A DNA stretch of 64,000 bases. Origin: Lycocorax pyrrhopterus obiensis. Its lineage: Eukaryota > Chordata > Aves > Passeriformes > Paradisaeidae. The stretch's first letter is position 1; every line of letters starts with the position of its first letter. The stretch covers positions 79,730,237-79,794,236 of the forward strand of contig JACSVZ010000001.1 of assembly GCA_014706295.1 (NCBI GenBank). The letters run 5' to 3'. This document shows, one piece after another, positions 22,433 through 36,300 of this stretch. Under the pieces are notes generated by a model. It searched no databases. It saw only the letters and a list, made by a program, of their open reading frames with translations, and was not told where the DNA came from. The position numbers and the translations under genes are program-made.

Positions 22433-25370
22433 CTTTTCAGTGATTTCAGTTTTACATTCCATTCTAGTGTTTTCTCTAAATCCCACCAAGAACTTTTGTG
22501 TCTGGAACAAAATAATGAATTTTTACTTTCCCACTATGAGACCACTGGGGCAGAGGAATTGCTCCTTTCCCTCTCAACAAAATAAAATAAAATAAAACCA
22601 GAGCACAGAACAATTTTCAATTCAAAGATATGTCTGAACTTTCTCCATTTTCACATAAAATGCCCGAGTGTATGGCTTCACTAATTTAATTCCCATTTGC
22701 TTTGCTGTAATATACCCTTTGTAAATGTTAGAAGTCCATCTGCTTGTTTTTCCATCAGAGCCTTGGCATATTTCCAGCTGCAGATGTGGAGCTCCAGTGC
22801 AAAATGAGCAACAGTTTAAACAGTCTCATTTCCAGACCAAATGTGAAAGCTTTTTCCCTTAAAGGAAAAAATATACATCCCAAATCAGTATTTTGTTAAC
22901 AGGTCCATAAATAAGAGCACTGAACAGGGCAGGCCCAGCAGAAATGGGCCAAAACCATGAATCCGGGAGCCTTCTTAGACGGATGTCCTGCTCTCAGTAA
23001 CTTACAGAATCACATTTCTCCAGTTCTAATTCCAGAGACATTTTGATGAGGACAAAACTAAGACTAAACTTCAGATATGAAGGATGACCCCAACAGTGCA
23101 TGTCTGTAGGGGATGGTTTTAGTCATATTTTGCTGCATGAAAGAGCAAACTTCGCAATTCCTACCCCCATTCTGCAGAGGGGTAAAATCCTATTTTACTG
23201 AAATCAAATCATTAATGGATCGTTTCAGAGAACAATGATGTCATTTACAGGACTGTAATATGTGACATATTCAAACTCCTTGCAAAATCAAGCAACTTGA
23301 ACTTTTTTGTAGTTGTGCTTCAGAAACCACTGATGCTGCAGGAAGGAAGGACCCATGCTGTGCAAGGTGCTGAGCACAGCTCTGATCTTCCCAAAGCTTT
23401 TTTTTCATTTAAGTGGAACTCCACCAACATAAAGCCTCTTCCCTCAGCCACCTGGGATGCCATGAAGATGCAGCTGACAATCCAGGTCTGAGCTGAATAC
23501 CTCAGGCGCTGGTCTCCTTTAAGACGGCATGAATCAGGAAATAACTCTTGCAATCAGTAAAGCTTCACTGATACAAAACTTGAGTCACAAGAACCCCAGA
23601 ATACACAGATACGGCTATTCAGACATAATTACAGACAAAAAAGCCTCTGGTCCCACTACACTTGAGCTCTCTGACAAGATAGGATCATGTTCTGCCTTCC
23701 TTCTCTCTCCCATCTCTGCCAAGCAAGCCATGCAAATGCAAAAGTCTTTTAGGGTGAATGCAGGGTCCTGTGTAGTGCTCTCTCTGCAAAAACCATGGCA
23801 CAGGGCAGCGGAACAGGGACAAAATAAATTGCACAGGGAGAAGACAGCAGTTTCATTGGGAGAGCGTGGTACCTCTGTGATGTTCTGGTGCAAGCAACAC
23901 TCCTGGACAGAAACAGGAACAGAACAGCACTGACCTGCCCTAGGGGCAGAGTCTTCACTGCTCCACTACTGCCCACTTGGCTGAGAGAAAGCTGGAAAAA
24001 GTGCCGTGCACTCCAAAATGGTGTACTAATCCAGAGCACTGAGTAAAGCACTCTAGGAAACATTAAGGAAAGCAATTTCACCTGGACTTAAACCCTTCCC
24101 TCCACACAGTGTCTACAGTCCTCACTTTCTCTGTGTTGTGTGTTGGTTTCATGTCTCCAGCTGTTACTCCAGGCTTTGTGAAAGCCTGCTTCCCTCCAAA
24201 GCTCTGCTTACAGCTCTTTTTCAGAGTAGCTACTAAAGCTGTTTCTTGGTGTGCACCTTAGAAGAGGTATTTTCCAAGATTGTTTTTAAGATCATTCTGG
24301 TCTTTCACATCTACCTCTACCCCCTTCATCTCTCATTCATCTGGGAAGCCCCACTGCTAATCATCTAGAGGTTCAGCCATGTTCCTAAGGCCAGTCCCAA
24401 AGAACTAACCCTGATACACAACCTTCTCAGAAACCCCCACCTGTCCTTCTCTGTTCAATCTGGGCTACTTAAAAGTAAAATCTCTGTAGTTGTCCTCCCA
24501 AACAGTACCCCCTTCTACATGGAAGGCACTTGGCAGCTCCACAGCAGAGACTGACCCAAAGGTGCCCTTTCCAGAGGCTATCAGATGTTTCAGCTCCATC
24601 ATCTGGCTTTATTGGCCACTGAGGGTTTTATATACCTTTGACACAGAGTATTTTTTATGCCTTTATGAACTCTTATAAATAAGACAATGATCACTTTCTA
24701 TTGTTTTAGGATGGCTTCCTGTCTGGTAAAGACCAGGGAACAACCTGGGTTGAATAACTTGCAGCTTCTAGAGAATCATTGGAAAGACAGGGCAGGAATA
24801 CCTGAGGCAGAGACTGCTTGAGCTCTGCCTCGAATAGAAAATGGTCTTTAATTCTGGCAGCATACACAAGCATCACTTTTCAAATATAGAAATCCTCCCA
24901 CTAGATACTGAAAATTGGACAAAGGGCAGCAGTGTTAAACAGAAGACAGCGCTTGTTCTGCCCTTAAAGAAGGTCTGATTTGGAAGAAGTGGAGTACAGT
25001 CCTGATGAATCTCCCTTAGTTCTGGAGATGCAATATGTCAGCAAGATGAGAGGGAGGGGGCAGGAGAAACAGCACCTGAAAGAGCCACTAGACATCGTGG
25101 TCAGGATCACGCAGCTGAAGATCAGACATTCAATCTGGAAACAGCAATAGGGAAGAAAAGCAAGGGAGCACAGTGAGAGGCTATGAGCTATTAGAGTTAA
25201 TAGAAAGAAGCCTTTTGACAGAGCAGGGGGACTTCTACCAACCACAGATTAAAGCCCACCTTGCTGCTCTGAAGAGATGAAGCTGGTTAACTTGATGTAC
25301 ATTCCAGCTGTAACATGCACGAGTGCAGCAGGCAGACTACATGCCAGGCATAGAGTGTGACTAGGCAGAA
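22433..25370. other. Unique noncoding DNA
   Basis: It holds a short (AAAAT)4 repeat at 22578-22597. Several overlapping open frames of 77-134 codons lie on both strands at 23300-24080, with no recognisable domain. I see no transposon end and no splice-bounded exon. Confidence 0.55.
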
Positions 25371-28300
25371 ATATAATTTTTTTTTGCTTTCCTTACCGAA
25401 ATATTGCTGGAAAGGGCTATTATAAATATATCCATCCAGAAAAAAAATATTATTTTCATATCTGCTGCATTAGTGATATTTTTTCCTTTAAGAAAATCCT
25501 TGCATACAAAGAAATAGTTAACAATAGCAAGGGGGAAAGGTGTGCTTCCGGTTTTATACTTGACACATGCTAAATTGCAAGACAACAGAGAGCTGAGTTG
25601 AAAGTCAAATGTGCTCTTATCACATTCTGGAGTCTAAAGTGAAGAGGAAAAGAGGCTAGCATAGACAATAAATGGGATTTTTCAGAGGTAAAGATGGAGG
25701 AGAAGTTTGAGATCAGCTTTGGTGCCAAAGCTTTCCTGCGAAAAAGACCAGACAGATACAGAGGTCTGGATGAACCCTATGGATGTCAAAGGAAAAAAAA
25801 AAAACAAACCACTCTTTGAAGGTAAAAGAAAGATGTGTGGCATTTATCTCAACAGTATGAAGAAACTATCTTTGGGCACAAACTCCTCTCACTTGAGGCT
25901 TCCTTGAGGATTGTTTCATTTGGGTCCCTTTCAATATTCTCCCTCAGAATATTCTGTGATTTTCCCCCCAAAATGCAGTGCCACCCAAGCAGATGATGAA
26001 GGAAGTAGATCAAAGCAGGAGGAGCCAATGGGTCCTGTGTTTCCAGACATACACATCCCCGAGTGAGCCCTAGGTCAGACTGCATCTTCTTCCTTTTGGT
26101 TGTCATTTCACTATTTCATCATCACTTTTCCCTCCATCTTCCCTTACTCACAGCCTGGAAAAGTACCATTTTTGTGGGGTTTTCCCCCCATGTTTCCTTA
26201 CTTATTGATACAATCCTATCATTCTCTTTTTTCCTTCTTCATCTGTTCAGAGGTTTCCAGAACAGTTCTTCTAGACACTGTTAGGCTGCCTTGTGCAATG
26301 ATCTTTGTTCCCACACTGATGAAGGGAAACAGTGGTTCTGTGATTGCAGAATACACTGTAAAACAGAAAAGTCCATTAAAACTCATTTAGGAAAGTCAGA
26401 AAAGTAGAGCACAAGCCACTCCTCAGGTCTACAACAGCCCTTGGGATTTTATGATCCACTGAAAATGAAAACAAGCCCTTTTGTTTTGAATATGGGATTT
26501 ATGGTCTTTCCCTGCTTACCTCAGGGGAAGTTTGTGTCAGAATACAAATTTGAGCCCATCTTTCCCTGAGACCCTTGTCTCCCTGGACCACTCTCCTTTA
26601 ATGACTAATCCAAGGAAGAATTTTTCATGTACATGGCTATTGATTCCCCTGCCTTACCTGGTTCTGCCAGATAAGAAATGAAACTTTTAACAGCAGACAT
26701 GGCAATAATTTAGACATGGCTGGGATTTATTTTAAAACAGAACTATCTCTTTGTTAAACATCACTTTGAAATCCTCAGTCCTTTTTTTTTTTTTTTTGCT
26801 ATAAGTTTTACCTATCATATGCATTTTTAACAACTAGAAATTGCTGTCTTTTTTAGCATATATAATTTAGGTAACATGGGATAGCTTTGTTTTAACCAAA
26901 CACCCACCCAGACTATTACATGATACACCAGGTTTCAGATAAATCCAATTTAAACTAGGCAACTTTAAAAAAAAATCCCAACAAAAGCTGTCCTATTTTT
27001 TAACAGTAATTTTCCCCTATATTATTCAGGATATGATGCAATAAAATCTGTACAAAGCCAAAATGTGATAACTAGGGTGATACAACACTTTGTAACAACT
27101 AAGCATATACTAACTATACTTAAACACAAACAATTTTCTGCTGGAAAACTACATGTTTTAGGGCAGCCATAATTCTCTAGGCTTTCATTCAGAATAAATG
27201 TTAGGGATGATATCACTGTAAATGCCTGAATAAATAAGCACAACTAGCACTAAATTATGAATATTATTCAGTCTAATTTCCTTTGATTTTGACATAACAA
27301 ATTTTGAAAGTCACAAAGTAGATCACAGTTGTGTGTCACCTGATTGCATCTAATATAAATCTAGATAAAAGGTTGCATCATTTTTAATATATCAACTTAC
27401 TTAGAATGCTTTTTGGCTGCTGACACATCAGCTAGATTGCAATGATCAATAAAAGCAAAGAAAATGCTGAGATATTAGAAACTTTATAATCCCCCTAGTC
27501 AATTTTTCACACAGTACTTAGTACCCAAGTTTTATGTCTAAACTTGCCTAGCTAAAAATGTAATGCATATGATAATGAAATGTCAAATAAGTCTTGAGCT
27601 AGAGATCTAGATATTCAAAGTATCTGATTTCATTAGGAAGCCACTTCTTAAAGGTACGAGGAATGATCAGAAGCTCTACTCATCTCCTGTCAGCATTCAA
27701 ATAGAAGTGTATTTGTTTAACTAGAATTTAGCTTCCTCCTCATAAATCACTCTCCAAGAGGACTAACACCTCATTACCGATTTACACTTACACATTATAT
27801 TATCCTGTAATGAAGATGAAGCCTATTAGAACAGACAGTTCACCACGAGTTCAGGTGCTGAAGAAAAACAGTGATGGGTTGCCTGGAAGGAGGAAAAAAA
27901 ACCTGGTTTGCAGATGTTAGGCTTGTTGATTTGGCATCCTGCAAGAGTTGGGCATATTGGTATCAGACAAATTCTCTAATACACCTCTGGTTTTAGCCTG
28001 GAACCTGCCTGGAATGCAAAATGTGTTAAAACTGTCACATGTTGTCAGAGGGAAAATCGGCCTTTTCGTACGTCAGAGTGGTAAACCAAACCAAAAAGAC
28101 ACATCTTTACCCCATTAGATACACGAAACACCTCAACAAATTTTATTTAATTAATTATTTTAGACACTGGAGCAAAAAAAAGGATGAGGTAGTTTTGTTC
28201 AAAATAAGAAAGGTGCTGGTACAGCACATAACCCCACAACGCTCTGGTTTCCAGCACAGAATGCATAAAACGTTTCAAAACACTGATGCAGCAACAATGA

Positions 28301-30444
28301 GAATTTAGCATTGTGACAAATACTGCTACAAAAATGTAAGTTCAGTGACAACAACAACAATGTAGAGAACAATTGACATATCCAAGGAATTGTAACCAGA
28401 CACTTGCAGCTTACAGGAGTCCCTTCAGCTATTAATAGGGGGAATGAGAACATGAACTGAGATATAGTTTCAATCCAAAGGTGAAACTATAAGAAAAGGA
28501 AAGTCTCATAAGTAAGTATGACGGTGTGGGAACCTGTTTAGACTGCCACCTTACCGCTGGAAGTTATAGAAATTACTGAGCTGAGTTTGCTTTGCTTTGC
28601 ATTGTCACCTCAGGCTGCAGCCAGGGTGGCACTGATGTGTCCTAAATGCAAACACGTTCAGGATATTCCTGACAATTAAATGGATGTCTCATAGCCTCAC
28701 ATCTAGTATTTTCTCTGCGTGTTCTCCAATAAACCTTTCTTTGAATTCCTGCAAGCTGACATCATGGTTATAATCACAGAGTCCTTCTAATGCCGAAGTC
28801 CCAAAACATTTCAGAGAAATAGCTGATGAGGAATTATGATGTCTGAGCTCGGGGGCTCTGCTGCAGTTCTGTGTGCTGGTGTCATAACCTGTGATACTGC
28901 ATTTTTTTCTTTTTTTTCTTTAATAATCACATCCAAGCAATCATAGGGGGTCATTTGATTCATTTCCTACATTCTTCCAAGAAGAAGAATATTCAAAGAA
29001 AAGTCCCTAATTTCAGGCAATCACCTTCTGATATGTTAGTCAGTCTCTGATGCCTTCACGGAATGGTGCATTTATAAGTCCTACATGATACATGAGAAAA
29101 CACATATCCTCCTACAAAACAGACTGAAAAACACACAAACCCTTCTGTGTCCAAAAGCAAGTGAATTATGCAAAGTATAATGCCTTTCCTTAGGCTAAAA
29201 TATTTTCACTGCAAATACATAGATTATGATAGCAATGCTGACCACATAAAACATCATCTAATTTCAGCATCAAGAAACCAATGTGCATGTTATAAAATGG
29301 TCACTCTTCATCTACTGGTTTTTGCTAACAGTCATGGAAGGCTTTGCTTTGCCTATCAAAACAGAGTTTGCATTTAGTGAGAAAAGTAATTCTTTCACCT
29401 GGAAGGTAATTTGATAACCACTAACTCACAAGAAATAGAAAGATCTGAAAACCTTAAAATTTCTAAAGTAATTAGGATTCTTTCATTGCATTCTTTGCCC
29501 CCAGCAAACAGAATTGAACCTTCATTTACTCTTCAGTTAATTAGAAATCATCACTGATCTTCTAACTAATATGATGCTCTTTCTTTTGGGTTCTTTCTAT
29601 ATCCATCCTAATTAGCACTGGCACAGAAAAGCACAGAAACAATTGACACTGCCACTAAGGAATTTTCAGCCCAGCTTGGTGGAAGACAGGCATTTCTCTG
29701 GCATATACTTTTCCAGGGAGGACGGATGCAGACATCCATTCTGGATGTGGGTCTCCTATGATTTCCAGACCTTCTTGTTGCAGAAAAGTGTTTGGCATTA
29801 CAGAAATTAGCTGACTGTCCTTGTTCTATCATCTGCTCCCAACAGGGTTAATATCACAGAGATAGGAAAGAAAAAGGTATCAAAAAAAAAAAAACCAAAC
29901 AAAGCCAGTCCTCATAATTGCACCTTGCTCCAGTTGTGTGTGGATCAAAGGGGATAAACATGCAGGCTGTAACACCATTTGTTCACAGGCAGTGCAAACA
30001 CTACTGATATGGCACTGTCTGATCTGCAGCATTCCATCTGCCAGCTGCAAGAACGAAAAAGGGAGAGCAATTAAGAATATTAATCAGGGCTTGAAGTGCT
30101 GCATGATTCATGATTCACATGAAGAAAGACCAAGATATATCAAAAGATAATGTGTTTACTTAAAATAAAATAGAAGCATGATTTCTTTAGTCCTGCATAT
30201 TTAATGCAGTACATTTTTTTTCCCCTGACTGCACTGAACTTTTCCCAGATCTCTTGCACTCACTCTGAATAGTCAAGCACTTAGCTCGATCTGTCTCAGT
30301 CTAATTCAAGCTGCTGATTACTGATTATTTAGAAGCACTGAGTTAACATTAGAGTATCAGCAGCTAGATTATTTCCCTGGTGATCTTCATTCTGGTACTT
30401 AATAATGTCATTTCATCCATTCCAATTAGACTTTTCTACTAACC
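25371..30444. other. Unique A+T-rich noncoding DNA
   Basis: No gene or transposon recognised. Homopolymers: T16 at 26782-26797, A13 at 29882-29894, T runs near 28905-28920. TAATTA-rich words occur at 28140-28165. A block at about 28510-28770 ends in 'caataaacctttctttgaat', which recalls an LTR polyadenylation region, but no terminal repeat or family match was clear, so it is not called. Confidence 0.55.
26782..26797. repeat. Poly-T run (16)
   Basis: Uninterrupted run of 16 T with no adjacent retroelement body. Confidence 0.9.
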
Positions 30445-30466
30445 AAAAAAAAAAAAAAAAAAAAAA
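30445..30466. repeat. Poly-A run (22)
   Basis: Uninterrupted run of 22 A, the longest homopolymer noted in the window. The flanks show no LINE, SINE or processed-gene body, so it is called a simple repeat. Its length is likely to be polymorphic or a sequencing uncertainty. Confidence 0.9.
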
Positions 30467-33200
30467 GGAACAATTTCTATTAGGTATCTGGGTAAATGTA
30501 CAAAGTATAACTGAGATTTTAATCCTTGCTGTGACATTGCTTGGGAATATTACCAAAACCAATCTACAAGTTTCATAGAAAAAAATATCTTTTCTGTACA
30601 GCAGAGGTATTTCTATAAAGAATTTTAGCTTCTGCTGAGGAGTTATCTCTCCATGGATAAGTGAAGAACAACACTGCAAAGATACTTTAAGTGCTTAAAG
30701 ATGCAGATTGGCGTCCACTGGGATTTCATAAATCCATAATAGAAATAGCAACCACAGTTTAGAATCTAAGGAAATAAAACATCTATTCACAAATCCACCC
30801 AAGAAAACCAGCCTTCTGTTTGTACGGAAGACCCAGAAACAAAATCCTTTTTATTGCTGCTTGCCAGGCTATATGGCCTTCTTGTTTAGACTGGCACTTG
30901 GGACACAGCAGGCACCACCAAAGAGGGGCTCTTCTGCACATGTGGGCCACATCCCTGAGCTGGACAAAAGAAAGGTTCAGTGCAATCTGTCCTGGCCAGC
31001 AGTCTGCCTCCAGATCAGCACGATCCCTTGTGCATATCAGGGAATTGGAGGAAGTGTTTGTTGTGGATAACAAACACAGGACACTCATGGAGGTTATTTG
31101 CTGCTCCTCAGAAAGCTGACCTCCAGAGAAAATCTGCAATACCCACAGCTAGGGAACCAAAAATTAGCTCAAACTGACTAGGGTACTTATTGCAGCTATT
31201 CCACTTCAAAATTAAGATCCGATTCCTGAGCTGAAGGTCCACATTATTTTGATTCAGTCTCTTCTCCAGAAATAAGCAGGGCTCAAGATTTTAAAACATC
31301 AGGTATTTAAGGAAGCCCCAGTTTGGAGCATAAAATGACAAAAATTATTTTACGCATTTTTTAAGGTAGGGCTTTTTGGGTTTTTTTCCCTGGACTTTAG
31401 GTCATGCAACAGTTTGCACCTGTCAGGACAAATTAAGACAATGATGTATGTAATTTTCACATTAAAAAAAAATTCCTAGCTTTGAAGTAGGCAAAAAAGA
31501 GCCTTTAGGAAGTTAAAGAACCTCGGAAGCCTTTAAAAAGATTAACCTATGATGAGTGCTAGCAAGCTCTGCAGTAGAAGCTTGACAACCCTAGGCTGCC
31601 TTTGAAAACCATCCAAACAGAGGCTTTAGATGATTTGGAATCATTTAAAGAAGGTCTGCATGCCATCTTTAGCAATAAAATAAGAACCATGGTACTTGAT
31701 ATCTTCTGTCATTAAAAGCTGGAGTGTAACATTAAGCAGGTTGAAAGCAGATGGCACACTAAAATTGAATGTGTAGGTGAAAAAAAGAAAAAGTAGGGCT
31801 AGCTGGAGAAAAGCACATAGAACTACCTTTTGTGAGCAGATAAAATACCAGTGGGAAAAAAATGCAGAGAGTACAATATGCATTTATATGTGCCAGTTTC
31901 AGAAATGATCAGAGCTTTTGCAAGAATGCATGAAGTTTAACTCTACAAAATGCAAGGGACAGGCTGGGTATGATGACTGCCTTATTCAGGTTTCCCTGTT
32001 AGGAGGGGTTGAGCACATGGATGGCCTGTTCTTTGCTCAAAGAAAGAAAACCTACATCAAAGCAACGTTTCTCTTTTTTACTGAAATACACATATAAGTG
32101 ACAGCTCTTTGGAAAAGTTCAATAAAGACTGAACAAGTAACAAACTTGATACTAAAATTCTTCAGTGCTGGACTATCTGAAAACAAATCTTCATTTTAAC
32201 TTCTCTGGTCACATTTTGTTTGCTGCACTTCCCACCACTGCCTTTCTCACAGCCTCCAATATAGGTCTGCATTAACCCCTTCTTCAAGCACAGTAGAAGT
32301 TCTCTGAAGTTAAATCATTGCATATGCTCTACAAGAAACTGTCCAAATGGTTGACATTCATCTTCTGCCCTTCATCAGTCAGAAACTTCTGTCTCCAGCA
32401 CCAGTAGTGCCCACAGTTTTCGTAGTTTAAAACCACAGGGCTGAGCACACCAAAGTAAAAATGCTGAATGAGTATTTAGAACAAACTTCTGCTCTGAAAC
32501 TTAGGGGGCACCTCAGAGAAATGTCAATACCTGTCCCACGGAGTGGTCCCCTGCGGTTGAAGGCACAGAGCTGAGGCTGAGGGAATAGTTTCTGTTCATG
32601 CCACATGGTCTAGAGCAAGTAATCCAGAACAGCTTGTACTATCTAAGATCATGAGGAGGCTGTCTGTCATGTAAATTTACAGATCGGTCCTCAGTTCGGA
32701 AAGTCCCACATGATATTCAGTACCTCCCACGGAGAAATCTCCATTTCTATACCCATATATATGCACGTGGAGTAACTTGGGGATAATTCTGCAACTGAAA
32801 GCAAAATCCACCTTAATTGTTGAGCACAGAACAATGGCAACAAACTCCCACTTAGGAATTTAATCTTAGTAGGCCCTTATATTTTGAATGCTTTTATTTT
32901 CTTACTTCCCTACAGCTGTTTTGGGTTTTCCTCTTAAAGAGGTTGCAGAAGTACAAGAGGATACAAATCTAATGAGCTTCGATTAGAGGAGAACATCCTG
33001 ACTTCCCAGCTGCAGACAGGCACCTTAATGGTAGTCTGAGATAGAAGGAATTTCTTATGCCACTATCAAGATCTTTTCTGTCAGTAGCTTTCAGAGTGCT
33101 TGTCAGATTAGAGTCCCACTCATTAACTGTCAGCCACTATCTGTTTTTCAGTGGAAGAGAGAAGGGGGGAATAATAATCCTCATATATACTGGATGGCCT
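30467..33200. other. Unique noncoding DNA
   Basis: At 30783-31139 both strands stay open (118 codons minus, 99 codons plus), with no domain on either. A stretch near 31930-31990 ('caagggacaggctgggtatg') faintly recalls CR1 body, but too weakly to call. Confidence 0.55.
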
Positions 33201-33208
33201 GTAGGAGA

Positions 33209-33230
33209 AAAATGTCACTTAATGACATTT
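33209..33230. repeat. 8-bp inverted repeat AAATGTCA / TGACATTT
   Basis: Perfect arms (33210-33217 and 33223-33230) around a 5-nt spacer. Function unknown. Confidence 0.75.
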
Positions 33231-33271
33231 GTACAGCAGATAATACCAGGCAAAATAAAGGGCAAGAATGA

Positions 33272-33315
33272 TTTTTTTTTCTTTTTTCTTTTTTCTTTTT
33301 TCTTTTTTTTTCTCC
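33272..33315. repeat. Polypyrimidine heptamer repeat (CTTTTTT)n
   Basis: C residues at 33281, 33288, 33295 and 33302 are spaced exactly 7 bp apart in a T tract, giving a pure pyrimidine strand of about 44 nt. The 89-codon frame ending in poly-Phe here is an artefact of it. Confidence 0.9.
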
Positions 33316-36300
33316 AGAACTCCTAGAAGAAATGTTTGCTACTGTTCTCTCTGAAATTGGCTTTGCGGGTGACTTGGAGGTTTTATTTCAGAAATTACTC
33401 ATAGATCACTGAAGGGATAAAAGAGTTCCTTTTGCAGTCTCAAGCACACTAGAATATCTTCCTTTGCACTTTGTGACTGACAGCAGCTTTCTTTCATCCT
33501 CAGGCACTGGACAAATTAAAAGACAATCCTGGTCCTTGTGTTTTCCCTCCAATCACCGTGCACAGGCTTGCTCTCAGCTATGTCAGACTTTGCCATTACT
33601 GCACCTCAGTTGCTTTTCTCTAGATGAAGTGGGGAGAAAAAGAATTGTCTAAAGGGTTTTGTCTTTAGGGGATGTTTTTCTTTCCCTCAAGAAAGTTCTG
33701 AGCCCCAGCTGGCAAACTTCAAAATTAGTGTGTCCTTTGCACCCTGGAAGAAGCACAAGATACCCGTGGCCCTTCAGGAACAGGTGTTTCCTCCTTCCAG
33801 TTTTTATTTCCACCATGGAATTCTTGTGTTCCTCTGCCTCAGAAAACAAATAGAAATACAAAATTAAGATTTAAAGAAAATTATAAAAGAGTGGAAGCAA
33901 ACTGAATAGGCACAACATCTTTAAAACAGTACACAGACAGCATTTATCATTAAATATTTCAGTGATCTTATCTTTTAGGATAGCTGAGAAGGCTTAGAGA
34001 TTTCCACCTCCCCTCTTCACTCAGGATATGGACAGCTCTAATACATGCAAAGGCCACAGCCAACATCATGGCTTTCTAAAATCACCTTCACTGATTCTAC
34101 CTAGCCTGGCAGTCTATATAGAGAGGATATATAGAGAGGATAGCTGTGAAGGATAAGAGCAGCAGGCAAAGCCTCAAGAGAGGTCACTACGTTCCTAAAT
34201 CAGAGCTTAAGAAGATTCCAGTAAAAGATTCAGGGAATAAAGTTAGACAAATGATCATCTTCAGTGGCATATTCTATGCTACATCTTTCTTCATCGTTCT
34301 TGCCAGCAAAGTAAGTGGTAATGTGCCTGATATGGTCTGAAAAAGCCTTGCTATTTTGTACATGGAGTCCTATTGTCATACGGGTAGCAGCTTTTCGCTT
34401 TGTCTATATTCAAAGGCTTTGCAAAAACAGGTGTTGCTATATATCTTTACAAGTCAGGCCTTAAATGTAAGCTCTTTTAGCCAAAAGTCTCAAGATAATA
34501 TGAAATAGATTTTTCTCCTTTTTCTTTTTTTAGCTTGGGCAGCATTTATTGTTCTTTTCCCTCAGCAGTGCTGTCTGAAGCATCTTGTTCATCCTTGTTT
34601 TGATCCCCATGTGAAATCTGCCCAAGACATACGTGATCCCAAATCACAGCAGAAATCATCTGTGTTCATTGAAGAGCAGGGAGAACATGAGGCACATCAC
34701 TGGCATTTCTTACAGTCAGCTTCGCTCACTTCCTTGGCTCTCATACATGCACACAACTATAGGCTACCTCACAGAAAGCCTAGCCATGGCTACCTAATGA
34801 ACTTGGGGGTGAAAGCCTCTCATGACACTTGCCAAGGCTGTAGAAAATTTCTTAAATTACAAGGAAACATGCTTACAGTAAGGGAAGGGCAAAAAAACCT
34901 TACAAACTGTAATATCTTCAGTCTTAGATTACATGGGAAAATAGCCTAATGGACATCAAACTAAGAGGGAATAAAAAGGAAAATACAGACTAAGTCACAT
35001 GAGGTGTCCACCTTGTAGCTCACTGCCTTGCACATTGCCCACTTATTATATTGCAGTGTGCTCAAAAAAAGAGAAACAACAGGAAGTCTGACAGTCAAGA
35101 ACTGTGGCCATGACAGGCAAAACCAACACTGTACATGCTTAGGATTATTTCTAAAGCTGTTGGTTACATCACACTCCTGGTGTTGGACCAGCCTAAGTAC
35201 CATGGGGCTGTGAATGCAGGGATTAAAGATAGCCTTGGAAGTGGTTCATCCACAAGGGACCAAGCAAGCCCACCATGGTGCTTGTTCCTGGACAATAAAG
35301 GCAATAGATGACCTGAGAATTTTGCCACAAGACAGATGTCTGGCAGTTTGTCACCTGAAACAGACCTGACCTTGGAGTCAATCCAATACAGAAATAGTTT
35401 CATGGTTTTCAGTTAGTTCTGTATATCTGTTTTTAAACATAGTAATCCCTTTTTTAATACTATTGTAATATATTCCTGCCATGCCTGTACTTCCATATAT
35501 GTCTATTTTTGAAACAATTGCCCACGAAATGTCAAACAACAAAGCATTACATTCCTTCTCCCAGCAGCCTTTGAAAACAATCCTGTGCCTTCCTCTAAAA
35601 CTTTACACATAAGTTTCATGGGTACCACGAGGGAAGGGAACGCCTTACTCACTGAGCAGCATGGCCCTGGGTAGGTAACACCACGTGTCAGCTAAGAAGA
35701 CAAGTTTTCCACTGACAAGAATTGGCCAGTGATGGGCAAAAGGAAAACTGGAGCCTTGTGGAACCTGAAGGGCCTCCTGGGAGTTTGTAACAGTTATCCA
35801 AATCATCATTTTTCTTCCCTGCAGCAGAAAGGAGAATGTCATCTATTAATATACCCTTGATGGTGGCAAGACCAGCCCCCAGTAATGCACATAGGCAGGA
35901 AGAGGCACTCACTTGGGCAGCACTCATATACTTCAGCATGGGAAAAAAATGCTCTGTACCATAAATAGATTCTTAATTGCCATAAACGCACAGCCAGAAG
36001 GATTGTGAGGGAAAATTCCTTGAACTCCCTCCAATCAAGATACTATAGTGAGTTCATTATAGAAAAAAATTGACCCTTCGTGCCTTGAGAAAATAGAAGC
36101 ATAGCACCTTTGACCACTGATCATCTTCTGGAAAAAAATAAGGAGACCTTAAGGAATCTAAAATACATCAAACAGAGGAGCAATTCTGGGAGCACCAAAA
36201 GACAGATTTATTTGTCAGAGTAAGTTTTGGAACCTTTAAAATTTAAACAGCATTTTTTTCCCATAGTAGTTGTAAGATGAACAAACCAGGGGCTCAAGAT

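Noticed and set aside
23529..24081. Overlapping 134-, 92- and 110-codon frames on both strands
   Set aside because: Mutual overlap without any domain indicates chance openness.
28510..28770. Possible LTR ending in an AATAAA-type region
   Set aside because: No TG...CA ends and no match to the LTRs elsewhere in the window.
30445..30466. Poly-A as the tail of a processed pseudogene or SINE
   Set aside because: No gene-like or SINE-like body precedes it on either strand.
31930..31990. Faint CR1-like body
   Set aside because: Similarity covers only a few scattered words and no terminus is present.
35690..35835. Minus-strand exon candidate after 'cctttctgctgcag'
   Set aside because: The acceptor is good but neither open frame behind it resembles a known protein and no clear donor closes it. 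Single acceptor words are frequent by chance.
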